DNA of 64,000 bases from Pteria penguin (Eukaryota; Mollusca; Bivalvia; Pterioida; Pteriidae): the NCBI GenBank assembly GCA_035048485.1, contig CM068588.1:26439118-26503117 (forward strand), written 5' to 3'. Positions within the stretch are counted from its first letter, which is position 1. Every line of letters starts with the position of its first letter. Below the pieces are notes generated by a model that saw only the letters and a program-made list of their open reading frames with translations, did no database searches and was not told the DNA's origin. A program made the translations under genes and the position numbers. This document shows, piece after piece, positions 27,998-40,074 of this stretch.

Positions 27998-30900
27998 GTA
28001 AATAACAATTAGAGATGAGTTATAATTGTGCCATTGATTGGCAGTTATTTTATATCACTCCACATTTCTTTCACGTATATGAAGCCTGCATTTGCCTGAT
28101 ACATTACATAGAAATTTATACCTTTGCAACGGATCATCTGGAAGCACTGGGGAATCTTTTTCTTGCCAAGTCTAGCTTCCCACTAGATTTCTGTTTATAC
28201 TGTCTTATCAGAAAGACAGAACACTAGTGTCTCCATGGTGGGACTCAAACCCAGAATCTCTCAATCATGAGCTGAGCACTTCATACACAGAGCCATATTG
28301 TCTTTGTACCATTGATAATTGATTACACAGTAAAATCTGAAAACACTAGATAAACCACTGCCACTTGCATGGTTACATTGCAGTGGTAAAAATTTCAGAT
28401 CATCAAATACATGTACAAGCATAATTTTTCAAGAAAATTTGGATGATCTCATTGTCATTTACTAAATTTTTGAGCGTCATTGATAACCAGACGACTTGGA
28501 ATTTCAAATCCTGTTAATGACCAAACTCCTTCATCAGGGTACACTCATTTGAGGGATAGTCAATCTCTGTTTTGAGAAACAATTTTCCTAAGTTTCCATG
28601 TACTAGTAAATTAATTTTTAATGAGAAATTTAAAACTTTTTTAGTGAACCATAATTACACTATTAAGTTAAAGCCAAAATTCAGAGTTAGGATTTTTTTT
28701 TTTGATACCTGAAAATCTCTCAAAATTATAACTATAGATGAAGGTTTACTCACATTTTAGAGATTACATCCCTTAAACGAGAGGGTATACCTAACCCTAT
28801 CCATTGGATAACTTCCCTAATGAAAAAAAATCCAAAAGTAAGGTGGTATTAGTAAAAAAAATCAAAGGACTCAAAAGTCCTGAGAGTCGGCTTTGCTGAT
28901 TTTAAGTATGTAATCATTTTACCATTTTAGTGGCGGATTCAGGATTTCAGGAAAATGGGGGGGGGGGCAAAAATTACGTCTTTGTTGCAACTACATCGTC
29001 ATTATACCTATGTACAAAATGCTAATAAAATTTGCTCTCTTCATACTATCTTATGGCAAAGAGTTTGCAATTGCTTGTATCCGAAATGAACGTGTAATCG
29101 ACAACTTCATGGCAACAAGTTTTACTGCATTGTTGTCACCGAGTCGAAGCTGAGCCAAGGAACGACATTCCTTCAAGTAGGACATTAAATAACTATCTTA
29201 TTCACGATTCTCATAATGTTTTAACATCATTTATAGAGTGTTCCCATACAGCCCTGTTTTCCTCAAATTAGCTAGAGTTATCTCCCTCATTGGAGTACAA
29301 CTCTCAGACTTTATCCATCAATGCTCATATAAAACTGCTTGATTTAACTTAATTTTATGAAATAATCGCATTGTTTATCGATATGTTTTACAGAAATTTT
29401 TCAACTGATTGATTATATTTACTGATTAATCATGACGGAAGTCACGAAATCTACCCTGATAAATAGTTAATTTCTCAGAAATTTAATGAAGTTTACATGG
29501 TAGAGATGGAAAAAGTCCGAGACTTGTACTCCAACATGGCCGCTAATGCTAGTGGTATGACATCACATGGGCAAACTATATTTAGAAACATACAACATTT
29601 AGCTAAATATTTATATTGCATTTTCATTATCAGAGGAAATGCAGGAAGATCAATCTTTAAATTTGTCATATATGTGAAAAAGAACTAAAGTTCCAGAACA
29701 TGTTGGGGAAAACTTTAATTGAAATATCTCGATAAAAACAAGCGATACAAGATCAAGACAAATGCTTTGTCCGGAGAATTACACAATCGAGTACATCCGA
29801 CGGTGTCGGTGGTAAACAAATCGTAAAGTAGTCACAACTACATATTATTACGCGAAATTTGAAAACATTATTGCAACTCCTTTTTCAAGTTATTGAAACT
29901 AGTTTATGTTTAGCTTAAATTAACTGAGCTAAAGGTACATTGTGCTGATCAAGAATTTTTAAGACAACATCAGTAATTTTTCGGCACTTTATTTTTCAGC
30001 GGCGTAGTAAGCTCTATATCGGTAGTGAAAGTTATAACCCCTGAAAAGAAAGTGATTGCAATGAGTGCGGCTTCACCGAAGCCGACTCAAAAATGTACTA
30101 CTCTTGGTATATATTAAAGTCATAATGGATACAGTACTTACATCATATGTGTTGTTATCATGATATCAATGTATTTTATTACAATGTTTGGGTGATTTTG
30201 TCATCTCCTAGTGTAAATCATGATTAATATTATTGTATAAGACTTTGCTAAGACGATCCAGGGTCGATTCCTGGGTTGCGTCATTATGTTTAAGAGGTTG
30301 GTCACCTCCTACTTTCATGTTGTGATATAACTGAAAAATTGTTGAAAGCAACGTAAAACACCCATCAACCAACCAACCAACTAAGTACATGTAGTTGTAT
30401 GTATAATTGAAATAAATGTTCTGTTTGAATGTAAGGAAGTACAGCCAAACTTCGATATCTTGAACACTGATATCTCGAATATCCGGAATATCTCGAAGTC
30501 GAACGTCGTCCCAAAAAAACCTTCATATTATGATTAAATTCACCCCGGATGTGTCGAACACTGATATGTCGAATACCATGCTTATCTCGAATACATTTTC
30601 AAGACCTGAAGTTTTTATTTACCGGGTTTATCTCGAAGTTGGCTTCATATTGACAGTATCTCTTGCTGCGTTTACCTTAGACGATTGGTGGCTCGCGTGG
30701 TGTGATTAATTGACCGTGTCGGTGTACAGAGCCACAGTAATTACATAATAGATTGAGTCCGTGTGTACTCTGTTATTTATACCAAATATTAGTAAATGAT
30801 GATAGCTTATTAAATTTCGACATAGATAATAATTAACATTAACTGGAATTAGCTGCATTTAATTAAAGAAGTTTCTTTACATTGTTCATTGATTCATTTT

Positions 30901-33900
30901 TATTTCAAATCCATGTGTCTATGTATTTTTATCCAAAGTACTACATGTAGTAGTAAAATAAAATTATGATGTGTGTCTTTATTTTGTCTTATGTGTTAGC
31001 CCATCCTCGGTTATAGGTATAGTATAAGACAGTTATATCCAGTATTGAATTTAAATTACGATATTACTGAAAAGGAAACATGACGTTTTCAGTTTTGGAG
31101 AATATTCTCTTATATTCATAAAATATAAAAGGTATGATGACAATTAGATTAATTATTTAGGAACAATGTGCACATCTTCATATGATTTATTGATAATCTC
31201 ATATATCTACTATAATAATCACAAATGTCAAATGAATCGGCGTACGTTAACAACTGCAAGATTTGTTATCCTAAACTCGAAATTTGGGTATCTCGAACTA
31301 CGGATATCTCGGAAGTATTTTCTATGGTCCCTCCGACTTCGAGATTTCGAGGTTTGACTGTATTTATAATTGTAACATACATGTATAGGCCCCTACTAAG
31401 GCCTTGCTGGAAATTGTATTGTGCTTATGCAATAAACGCTGTCCATTGACTGCCAAATAGAAATGTTTTAATGATATAACATTTTTAAAAATGTATTTAT
31501 TCCATGGGGACAAATCCAAAAAGTAAATGGATTAGCAATTACAAATCATTATCATTAGGTACTGGGACCAGATTGGTATCTTGATAGACCTTTGATTAAG
31601 TTGAACATCAAAAGCCTGTATCCCAAGGATAAGCCTGGCACAGTATAAAGATACCTTAATAGCTTTCCATTATGGGAATGGTCTGCATCAGTTAAAAGTT
31701 CAAATCATGCACAGATACTGAGATATAGTTAAGCTCCTGTGAAAGTTTCTGAAAAGGCTGCTTTGGTTAATGATGTCGTCAAAGGTTAGAGTAGTCGGTT
31801 GACTCACAATTTCATTTTTGTACATAAAGACCAGCAACAAGATGTCCTTTCTGTTGATACTGATATTATTGTCTGTATTGTAGTTAGCTACATGTGTAGA
31901 CTTGTTCAGAAATAATTTATCTATGCAGCTAGATGAAGCATCTCATATTCATCTAACTTGATAGTGCTTAATTTAATATGTGTACTTGTATTTATAGCCA
32001 TCAAAGCAACAGTTATACATCCAGCTACCGAAAAGCATATCACAAAGTACATGGATCAGGAAACATTTGTTGTTTATGAGACGAAGGAGCTGTATAATGC
32101 AATCACATTGCCATGCATAAAGGCACAATCATTCAGTGTCAAAGTAAGTGCCATATGTGCAGTCATTCCTCTGGTCCACATACAGTTATTAATAGTTATC
32201 ATAGGGCCTCAACTTTGTCATGATCCAGTCTACACTGTACATGTGTGACGGTTGAGGTTTGGTCAAGATCAGACACTTTGGGATGATATACTTTGTGCAA
32301 ACTCAGCAGTATGATGATGAAGCACATGAACAACTGTGTGTAATATGCGAAGTTTGCTATCAAAAGTAAGCATATAATGCAGCCTATAATTACAATCAGT
32401 ACAATTTGGACAGCGTTGCTGATGAGTAGGAATGATTTGGCTTTTATCCAATTGATGACTGTTAGAGCCACCTGCAAATTAGGGGTTACCATGCTAGTGT
32501 TCAACAAGAACTGACAGGGTATTGGCAGTCAAGCGCAATTTCTTCCCTGTCGGTTTTGTAAAACGCTGGTGTGGTAGTCCAGTTCTAATGTTTTGATCAG
32601 AAATAAGCTTACACATGGTAATTTTGATTGATTATAACTATTATTATACGTCACTCCACGATTATTTCAGGTATATAGTAACGGCATCTGCCTGATGCAT
32701 TGCATACAAATGTATACCTTTGCAATGGACCCTCCTGAAGCTGTGAGGGATCTTTTACGTGCCACACCTACTGTGACACAGGACCTCGGCTTTTACTGTC
32801 TCATCCAAAAGACAGAACACTGGTGTGCCTAAGGCAGGGGTCGAACCTGGGACCTCTCGGTCACGAGCCAAGCACCTTATCCACTAGGCCACACCTGCTT
32901 AGTAATTTTGAACAATATCAGTGACATTGCCACGGGTGCATGACATTACAGCGCAAACTGCAATGAAACATGAATCAGAGATTCCCCTTGCAGTTTTTGC
33001 AATGTTTAACCAGTCAGATTGAGTGTTGCAAACAGATTGCTTTAGAATTGTGGTTTTTGATGTCAACTGCATTCAGTGTACAGTCTGATGTCATGAAATT
33101 ACAGGAACCCAGAAAATCAACCATACACTGATCTATGATATGAACATAAGTTTGTCATAAGTATTGTTTAATGTCAAATTATTCATTTCCAGATGTTCTG
33201 TGAGTGTGATGCTTGATGTACAATATTTGCTAATTGGATAAACAATTTCTTATAGTGGGTATACAATATATTGGAAAAGAAAACAGAATCTGATCGCATC
33301 GTGTTTGAAGACAACTCACCAGAAGTTGGCTTTATACTCCTTCCAGACATGAAGTGGGACAGGAAGGATATTAATTCATTGTATCTCCAGGCTCTTGTTC
33401 ATAGACACGATATTAAATCACTGAGAGATTTAGATGGATCTTCTCTACCTCTACTCAGGAACATAATGAGAAAAGGAAAGGTAAGGCAGAAAACTGTGTC
33501 CATTATTAAGATCAGAGTAAATAAGACAGTGTATATCATTGAGATCTACTTTAGGCGAAACTTTTTTTTAAAATTGGATTACGGATTTTAAAATTCAAAA
33601 ATTGGGTCGGTCGGTTGGAAAAAAAAAAAAAAATACAGAACACTTGAAAACTCAGTTTTTCCAACACTTTAAAACACTCGTGGTTTTTTTGGCCCTTATC
33701 TTCAATAATGTCAGCCACAAATTGCCCAACAGTATAACTTGGGCCTAATCTTTTCAACATAAGTGTAGTAAATTCTAAATTTTAGGGACATAGACATGTT
33801 TTTGACTGCTTATATTTAATAATTTATCTAATTGAACAAACGAGAAAATACTTGATTTACTTGGGACCCCCTCCTTCATACAATCACTAGTCACTATAAT

Positions 33901-36900
33901 GAATTTATTATGGGTGCCGAAACGTCCTAAACGAGTGCCAAATCTTCTCGATTACGGTGCCGAAACATCATAATCGGTGCTGAAACATCCAGGTACCGAA
34001 ACGTCCATGATTCCATCATTCTCGTACCACGTTGGGATTGGAAATAATTGCATTCCTAAAGCAGTGGCTATATACACGACGGTCGCGTATATAGCCGGTA
34101 GTGGCTATGTACACGACCGTCGTGTATATAGTCTGTCACAGTCTATATACATGACGATCGTGTGAATAGCCTGGATGGATATTGAAGACCTAAATCAAAG
34201 ACCTAAATTCTAAAATCACAGAGACTTTCTTGGTCCCAATGTGTTGCCCCTTGAGGTTAGTTGTGCATACATAGACCATAATTGTTGTAGGCTATTGGCA
34301 ATACTGAGGATTTGCAAAATCGTCGTGTATATAGACCATATATAATGTTGTTGGCTGTTTGCAAGATCGTCGTGTAAATAGACCATAACATGGGTGGATC
34401 CAGAAATTTTTGTCAGAGTGGGTCCAACCAAAAAAGGGACATTTTTCTCTTAGACGAGGGTGGAGGTTCAACCCCTTAAATGCTCAAATATTACCTTTTT
34501 TTGGTAAAAATTTTCGGATGCCAAAAGGGGGGGGGGAGGTTCTAGGGTCTACGGTTAAGTCGCCCCAAAGTGAAGTCGCCCCAAAGTAAAGTCGCCCAAT
34601 ATCGGTTAAGTCGCCCCATAATGTCAAGTGCCCCAATGTCATGTAGAAATCGATCTGTTTATGGTAATTGTTTGAGTTATCTATTTGTTCACTTGTAATA
34701 CATGTTAATTAAATTGATGATTGTGCTACTTATGTCTTATCCTTCATAAAATTAAAAGATTTTAAAGTACTAGAGAAAAGTTCTACATCAGTAATGGCAG
34801 TATAGATAGACACCAATCGCACGAGGCGACTTCAATCGATATCAATAATTATCCTATAGTAAACATACACCAAAATATTAATTAATAAAACTATATTTTC
34901 ATCAATAAAAAGATAATTAATAACTAAAACATATATTTGAATATAATGATGAATCTCTATGCGAGGCGACCTTACTTGACAATATGGGGTGACTTAACCG
35001 ATATAGGGCAACTTGACTTTGGGGCGACTTAACCTGACTCCGGTTCGAGACCCCGGTACCCCCCTCTGTATCCGCGCATGATATACATGATGCTGTTGGT
35101 TATTTGCACCATCGTCGTGTATATAGACTATAATATACGTTTTGGTTGGCTATTTACACGATCGTCGTGTATATAGAGACAATATTGGCTAGTTGCACGC
35201 GGATGGTATATGGTCTTTCTTCAAGCTCATTCAAGTTTCTCTTTTCTTCTTTCCATCTTGTGAGCTTCGGTAAGTCTCGGACGTTTACAATACCAACTTC
35301 TTCTTCGTTGTCGTCTTCTATAAATCCCTCTTATCATACCAAGGACTTAAGAATTAACAACTTGAAACTTCATAATATACTTCTTATGGTTATATTTTTA
35401 TTTCATTTTTTATAATGTATTAAAGTGTGATTAATATTTGCTCTAGTTTTGTTATTCGCAAGACCGTTATGTATATAGAATATTTCCGCGGTTTTAGCTA
35501 TTCGCACGATCATCGTGTATATAGAAATTCTTTATGCAGTGGCTATATACACGACGGTCGTGTATATAGCATCGGCCCATTCCTAACCCGATCTATATTT
35601 TAAAACGTAAGTACTTGTGCAATCCGAGAGTTAAGTAATTTTATCAACATTTTAGTCATATCTTTCACGTTGGTTACCGTAGTTTTATTATTTTTTTATT
35701 GCTTATTTTTATTACTGTCGGGGAGAGAAAAAAAATTTTGAAATTTGTATTTTATTTTTTTTCTAAAAGTCAAAAATATACGGTCAGCGGATCCGTAATC
35801 CAACTAATAAATAAAAGTTCGCCTTATGTTGGTATATGTCAGTGATTTTCTTACCATTTTAATTAAGTATGCCTGAATCAAAAGCTGTTGTGATTACTCC
35901 TCACTTAGAGTTCACCTGAGCAAGTCTGGCACATAAAATATGTATGCTTGCTTTTATCAGTTCAAAACTTTGCATTATTGTTACCCATAAAATATAGGTG
36001 CCTCATGTCTTTAATTCAAGGTCATATCTACAAGGCTGAAGTGAGGGCAGGCTTAAGGTAGTGGTAAAGGGCTCGGCTTGCAGCGAAGACATTTTGGGTT
36101 CGATTCCCGGATTGGGTCACTATGTTTAAGAGGTTGGTTACCTCCTACTTCCATGTCACTATATACATGCATTGAAAAATGGTTCACAGTGACATAAAAC
36201 TCCAATCAACCAATGAAGATCAAGGTCGTGTTGGAACTGACTGGAATTCTCGTTCTGTCTAGTGTCTTTAATCCGCTTTGATGTATTGGATGCTTCAAAT
36301 TCTTACTCACTAGACAAGAGCGTGTCATGACCATAGTCCAAGGTCACATCTAAAGGTTTAAGTGAGACTGAGTGGAATTTTGGTTCTGCCTATACCATCT
36401 GTGAACTTGCTTTGATCGACTCGATACTTCACAGAATTGTTGTCCACGAGACTAGAGTGTCATCTCCTTGGCTGCGGAGGTATGATCTTAAGGGAAGGTA
36501 CTTGTCCTATTAGGATTGTTCTAGTCTCTCAAATTCAAATAAAGGAAAAATGTGATTACACAATGTATAGGCAAATCACTTGAATTCAATTCATCTAGGT
36601 CTTTTTTTCTTCTTTTTCGGTATTGAAGACTTTGAAAAATGTATTACTTAATTTCTTTTCTTTCATGATAAAGTGTCTTTACTTGGAAAATAGTATTTAT
36701 CTGAAGGCATATGAAAAGGATAAGAACTGAATAAAGAATAGAGTGATACCTGTCAAATGTATAATTCAGCTACCGGGGTATTTGCTTTTTTTTTTTTTGA
36801 TGATATGAAGACTATAATTAAAAGTCATTGTTTGAAAGTCAGAAACATGTATAATGGTACACATACAAAAATTAGGAGTTCAGTTGATACAAAAAGAAAA

Positions 36901-37312
36901 ATTGGAAACAATTATAATTATTGAGGAAGCAACAATTTAAGATACAAAATATGGAAGATTTGTGGAAAAATCTTTCTTTCTTTCCCTGCAAAAATTTGTA
37001 TATAAGTATGTTGTTGTATTTCAGGCCACTATACAGGAGAAGTATGGAGTACCAAGGAGTAAGCTACGAGTATATGTGCATTACCAACCCTCTTATTACC
37101 ATTTCCATGTACATTTTACGCATGTCAAGTTAGAAAACCCTGGATTCGAGGCTGACAGAGCTCATTTATTGTCAGATGTGATCGAAAACATAGAAATGTT
37201 GTCTGACTTTTACCAACAGAAAACTTTGGTATATAAAGTGAGGGAACATGATAAACTTTATCAAGCTTTACAGGAAAGTGGCTATTTTAAAAAAGAAATA
37301 AAAGATACATAG
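27682..37312 (+). CDS. DCPS: Scavenger mRNA decapping enzyme (m7GpppX diphosphatase)
   Basis: Four exons, 27682-27997, 31998-32143, 33256-33480 and 37025-37312, join with matching phases into 975 nt (324 aa; human DCPS has 337). The enzyme hydrolyses the m7GpppN left after 3'-to-5' mRNA decay, releasing m7GMP, in nucleus and cytoplasm. Seen: a basic N-terminus (AAKKSKLE), KTVLRESAMSKCLSLHGKF and GEDAVVLLEKSPF (N-terminal domain), NDIYSTY, VIHPATEKH, the WVYNIL hinge, DRIVFEDNSP, GFILLPDMKWD, SLRDLDGSSLPLLRNI, and in the C-terminal HIT domain YVHYQPSYYHFHVHF with the histidine triad. The ATG at 27682 is preferred over the in-frame GTG at 27670. The gene converges on HSPA14. No broken residue is seen; it looks functional. 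Confidence 0.95.
28040..28297 (-). mobile_element. SINE family B in DCPS intron 1
   Basis: In plus orientation it reads TTTCACGTATATGAAGCCTG, CATAGAAATTTATACCTTTG, then AAAGACAGAACACTAGTG and a decayed tRNA head. It matches 32625-32899 over its length. Confidence 0.8.
28926..28975. mobile_element. Left end of an AGTGGCGGATTCAG element
   Basis: AGTGGCGGATTCAGGATTTC followed by a G-run matches the left end of 3631-3792. No right end was found nearby. Confidence 0.45.
28976..30235. other. DCPS intron 1, no further structure assigned
   Basis: No exon-like frame. GAGTCGGCTTTG (28885) and CGAAGCCGACTC (30083) are inverted and might be the ends of an old element, but the pairing is short. Confidence 0.35.
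30236..30390 (+). mobile_element. SINE family A, head truncated
   Basis: GGTCGATTCCTGGGTTGCGT (B-box region), TTAAGAGGTTGGTCACCTCC, AAAATTGTTGAAAGCAACGT, ending in CAACCAACCAACC. Confidence 0.85.
30442..31360. mobile_element. 919-bp TIR element, TA-flanked (ATATCTCGAA family, copy 1)
   Basis: Ends CAGCCAAACTTCGATATC and TTCGAGGTTTGACTG with TA on both sides. The interior repeats TATCTCGAA and TGTCGAAC near both ends. TA duplication and CAG...CTG ends fit the pogo/Tigger branch of Tc1/mariner (inference). There is no transposase frame. Copy 2 is at 60195-61135. Confidence 0.85.
31998..32143 (+). CDS. DCPS: DCPS exon 2
   Basis: The acceptor TGTATTTATAG opens AIKATVIHPATEKHITKYMD; the donor AAA|GTAAGT closes SFSVK in phase 0. 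The VIHPATEKH stretch is the conserved segment of the N-terminal domain. Confidence 0.93.
32625..32899 (-). mobile_element. SINE family B, full length, well kept
   Basis: Minus strand: head AGGCCTAGTGGATAAGG to GGTTCGACCCCTGCC, body AAGACAGAACACTGGTG (plus orientation), TTACGTGCCACACCTAC, and a tail ending near TATTATAATAGTTATAATC. It is the clearest copy of the family in the window. Confidence 0.88.
33256..33480 (+). CDS. DCPS: DCPS exon 3
   Basis: 75 codons between TTTCTTATAG and AAG|GTAAGG, both phase 0. It carries the hinge WVYNILEKKTESDRIVFED and the start of the HIT domain (GFILLPDMKWD, HRHDIKSLRDL). Confidence 0.95.
33895..34012. repeat. GGTGCCGAAACGTCC motif cluster
   Basis: Four to five diverged copies of GTGCCGAAAC at about 20-30-base spacing. 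The motif is the one that makes up both ends of 61722-63174. Only one end of such an element is seen here. Confidence 0.7.
34388..35085. mobile_element. CATGGGTGGATCCAG element, nested
   Basis: The left end CATGGGTGGATCCAG pairs loosely with the right end CTGTATCCGCGCATG. Its body has the GGGGGGGGAGG run seen in the 3631 and 28926 relatives. It is split by the element at 34550-35034. Confidence 0.55.
34550..35034. mobile_element. Palindromic element with AAGTCGCCCC ends
   Basis: GGTTAAGTCGCCCCAAAGTG at the left matches the reverse complement of CTTTGGGGCGACTTAACC at the right. Each arm carries three to five AAGTCGCCCC-type motifs over about 75-90 bases. The interior is AT-rich. It is the innermost level of the nest. 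Confidence 0.75.
36050..36216 (+). mobile_element. SINE family A, nearly complete
   Basis: Head TAGTGGTAAAGGGCTCGGC and GGTTCGATTCCCGGATTG, body TTAAGAGGTTGGTTACCTCC, tail CCAATCAACCAATG. Confidence 0.85.
37025..37312 (+). CDS. DCPS: DCPS exon 4 (histidine triad)
   Basis: After TTGTTGTATTTCAG the exon reads ATIQEKYGVPRSKLRVYVHY, then QPSYYHFHVHFTHVK with the HIT triad, ERAHLL-like DRAHLLSDVIENIE, and YQQKTL. It stops at 37310-37312 after KKEIKDT. The central His of HFHVHF would be the nucleophile, by homology. Confidence 0.95.
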   Translation, partial: ATIQEKYGVPRSKLRVYVHYQPSYYHFHVHFTHVKLENPGFEADRAHLLSDVIENIEMLSDFYQQKTLVYKVREHDKLYQALQESGYFKKEIKDT

Positions 37313-37594
37313 ATACTTAGCTTTTCTTGGCTTCTTTTTACAATATTGAAATTTAATATGCACAAAATCTATTACTGGCTTTGATTATGATTCAGTATTG
37401 AAACCAGACCAATGAATCTAATGGCCATGCCTATATACTTTTAAATTAATATTATTCCCCATACTACAAGTTTGATGGGATGGGGGGGATACTGGAATCA
37501 GGTTGCTTTCTGTCCATTGTAGACTCTAGGCCATAAATAATTCATTTTTTTTTTTTTGCTGAAATCTCCAAATTCACACCTGTACTCTCCATGG

Positions 37595-37600
37595 AATAAA
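37595..37600 (+). terminator. DCPS: Poly(A) signal AATAAA for DCPS
   Basis: The first canonical signal after the stop codon, about 285 bases downstream. Confidence 0.5.
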
Positions 37601-38073
37601 GATGACTCCTATTCATTTTGGTGTCTAAGTTTTAATTAACTTCAGACAGCCCTTTTGTACACATCTTCATAACAAACTATAACCAAGTTTGAACCGTGTC
37701 ATAGTTGACTTACTTTTGCAAAGCTCCTTGTCTGAAATAGCTTTCCTAACATTTCAGGACTTTAAACTCGACTTCATTTCATCTTAGAATCGTGATATTT
37801 AGCACATAGGATGTCGAGGGTGATCCCTGTTGTTTTTAGGATTAAAGGTCAAGATCACAATACTTTCTAGAAGTTTTTTTTTAATTCTAGGATCATACTT
37901 CACATAGGATGTCACAATTGTTGCCCATGATACAATGGTGTGTCACGACTTTGACTCAAGGTCCTTCGTCTTACCATGAGATTATGACCAGATTTACTGT
38001 ACAATGTTGCTGCTGGGAGATATGTTTATCATTAGACAGTTTTCCTTCTTGACTGCAAAACAGAACTGGGTCC

Positions 38074-38642
38074 GGCAGCATAAACTGAGAAAATACTTAA
38101 GTCACTTTATTGTCCCCTGTTTTGTGAAAGCAAGGGGACATTAAATCTCATTTGTCTGTCTGTCTGTCCGTCCGTCTGTCACAAAAACTTTAACCTTGGT
38201 CATAAAATTTAAAACGTAAGACAGGGACTTCATATTTGGCATGTGTCTCCCTGATTGCAATACCTTTCTGTTGGTACCGAAATTTTTTATCATGTGACCT
38301 TTGACCTACTTCAATGTAACTTTTTAACCATAAGACGTAGGGCCTTATATTTGGCATGCGTGTCTGTAGACATGCACAACCATGATAGCATGTCAGAGAT
38401 CACTGCACCCTTACTGATAGAACCTCCAAAGCGGGGGACCACAATTCTCTGAATTTGCTTGTTTCATTTTAATTAATTCCATTATCAAACGTTCACATAA
38501 AGTGTCATGCAACATGGTTTAATTCTATTCATAGATAGAATAAAACTCAATAAATTCCAAATCCCAATTTTTTATTCATTGTGGAACAGAGAACAGAAGA
38601 ATTTGAAATTATGACTTAAGGATTTTCTCAGTATATGGCGCG
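38074..38642. mobile_element. MITE, CATAAACTGAGAAA family, copy 3, split by insertion
   Basis: Ends GCATAAACTGAGAAAATACT and GGATTTTCTCAGTATATGGC. The inner part (CCATTATCAAACGTTCACAT to GAATTTGAAATTATGACTTA) matches the reverse complement of copy 2. About 355 bases at 38104-38458 are foreign. Confidence 0.8.
38104..38458 (+). repeat. Dispersed GACAGACGG/GGGGACATTAAATCTC repeat
   Basis: GAAAGCAAGGGGACATTAAA, a TCTGTCTGTCCGTCCG run, CCTTTGACCTACTTCAATG, and the end ACCACAATTCTCTGAATTTG. Other copies, in minus orientation, are at 44565, 45290, 55668 and 57165. Confidence 0.75.
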
Positions 38643-40074
38643 GGACTCTGGTCTTTTAAATGACCTGCTTATCTGCCTTCTTGATGACAAAATGACTTGG
38701 TTGCCATTATCTGCTTTGCGTCAGGATGAGTTAACAGCAGCAATTATAGAATTGAAGCTATCTACAACATTAATTTTAACTGCAGTATTCAAAAATGTAG
38801 ATTTTCTGGGTCTGAAATCAGTGGTAGTCAGCTTTAGCTAGCCCCAAATAGGTTATTTCTGCATCAAGCTTGTTGAGTGGTATTTACCTGTAAGCTAGAA
38901 TGTCTGTTAAAACAGGAAAATAAAAATTTCAGTGTCACATAGGCAATAACGATTTCCCTTATATTCATAGTTTCCAGTTTTCATTATACTTGAGGAAAAA
39001 ATCTTGTACATATGACTGTGTATTATCACTACATTGGAGCTAGTGATTTTGTCCTTGGTCTAGTATATTTTGTTTCCATCTACCCTGACAGACTTTTAAA
39101 GGAAAGAAGTGATATTTAACCCCTGATTCTGTTCTTTATAGATCTGGATCAAAGCTAAAATATATTAATCAATGAAATGTATATAGTTTGTTTCATATTT
39201 TTATTTTCAAATCAAGTAGCGAGAAATTTATTGTTATTGTTGCCATTTTGAGATTTTGCTCACATTTTTTGGGATTCTGTAAACCCATATATCAGCACTT
39301 GTTTTAAAATAGTGTAGAAAATACTTATTGTCTAGCTTTCTACAAATTGATCCAGGATGAGAATGTTGTGGTACAAAGTGTGTAGAAAATTCAGGAAAGG
39401 ATACAATAATGTTTGATTTATCTACTGTGTATGCATATCAATTTGTGTTCAACTGCCAAACTGCGAAAACCAAAGGGTGTGTTAATGGGCTGTTTATATG
39501 TGAACACTGTGTTACAACAGAACATTATTCGATTAATTCATTTTTGACAAGTTACTGAGTCTCAGTACATGCCTATGAAAGAATGATTCAATACCTAAAC
39601 AATTTTTCAGTTGTAATATTTTAAAGTTTAATCAGCTAGATAGCTGTATACAAATGTTGTCTGACATTGACCGTCTTATGTGCTGTTGATGTGCACTGGA
39701 AACCATAATGCAGAGTTAAAGTCTGGCATTTGGTCATATACACATTTATTGGCAAAGAGGTTTCACTATTTAATGTACATCGTACACAAAATCCTTTAGC
39801 TAGTAACAACATGTACTTCTAGAATATTCACTGAATAATTTTTCATGTATAGTTACCATCACCTGTGTAGCTATTCAAGTGAATTCAAAAGCATCTGCTG
39901 GGTGTAGTATTTGCTCAAGCTTGAGGACGGACTAGCAGGTCATTCAGACCTTTGATTTATACCATCAGTATCACAGAAGCATGAATTTTTTTTATCATTT
40001 GTGCAATTTTGATAAAGTACAGAAGAAATCAAAGTAACCATTTTGTTTTCAAATATGTTATACGCATATCAAAA
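38643..40074. other. Intergenic, between convergent DCPS and HSPA14
   Basis: AT-rich sequence with no frame, repeat or RNA that I can support. Confidence 0.5.

Larger units (their letters stand above)
34056..35575. repeat. Array of 30-nt palindromes, core CGTCGTGTATATAG
   Basis: About 11 copies of GGCTATATACACGACCGTCG-type palindromes occur at about 34067, 34103, 34141, 34318, 34362, 35105, 35146, 35190 (weak), 35456, 35498 and 35544. The first and last are nearly identical 30-mers (GCTATATACACGACGGTCGT...ATAGC), both preceded by GCAGTG. Inner copies are often half-sites (GCACGATCGTCGTGTATATA). Non-coding; function unknown. Confidence 0.8.
33553..35826. mobile_element. Outer inverted-repeat element of a nested set
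   Basis: The left end AGGCGAAAC plus AAATTGGATTACGGAT (from 33553) pairs with the right end ATCCGTAATCCAACT ... AAAGTTCGCCT (to 35826). The interior is filled by other repeats: 33900-34010, 34056-35575, 34388-35085 and 34550-35034. No transposase frame is seen. It lies in DCPS intron 3. Confidence 0.6.

Noticed and set aside
32625..32899. tRNA gene calls at SINE heads here and at 2213, 8851, 36050, 40957 and 54965
   Set aside because: Each head is continuous with a repeated SINE body and tail and lacks a paired acceptor stem.
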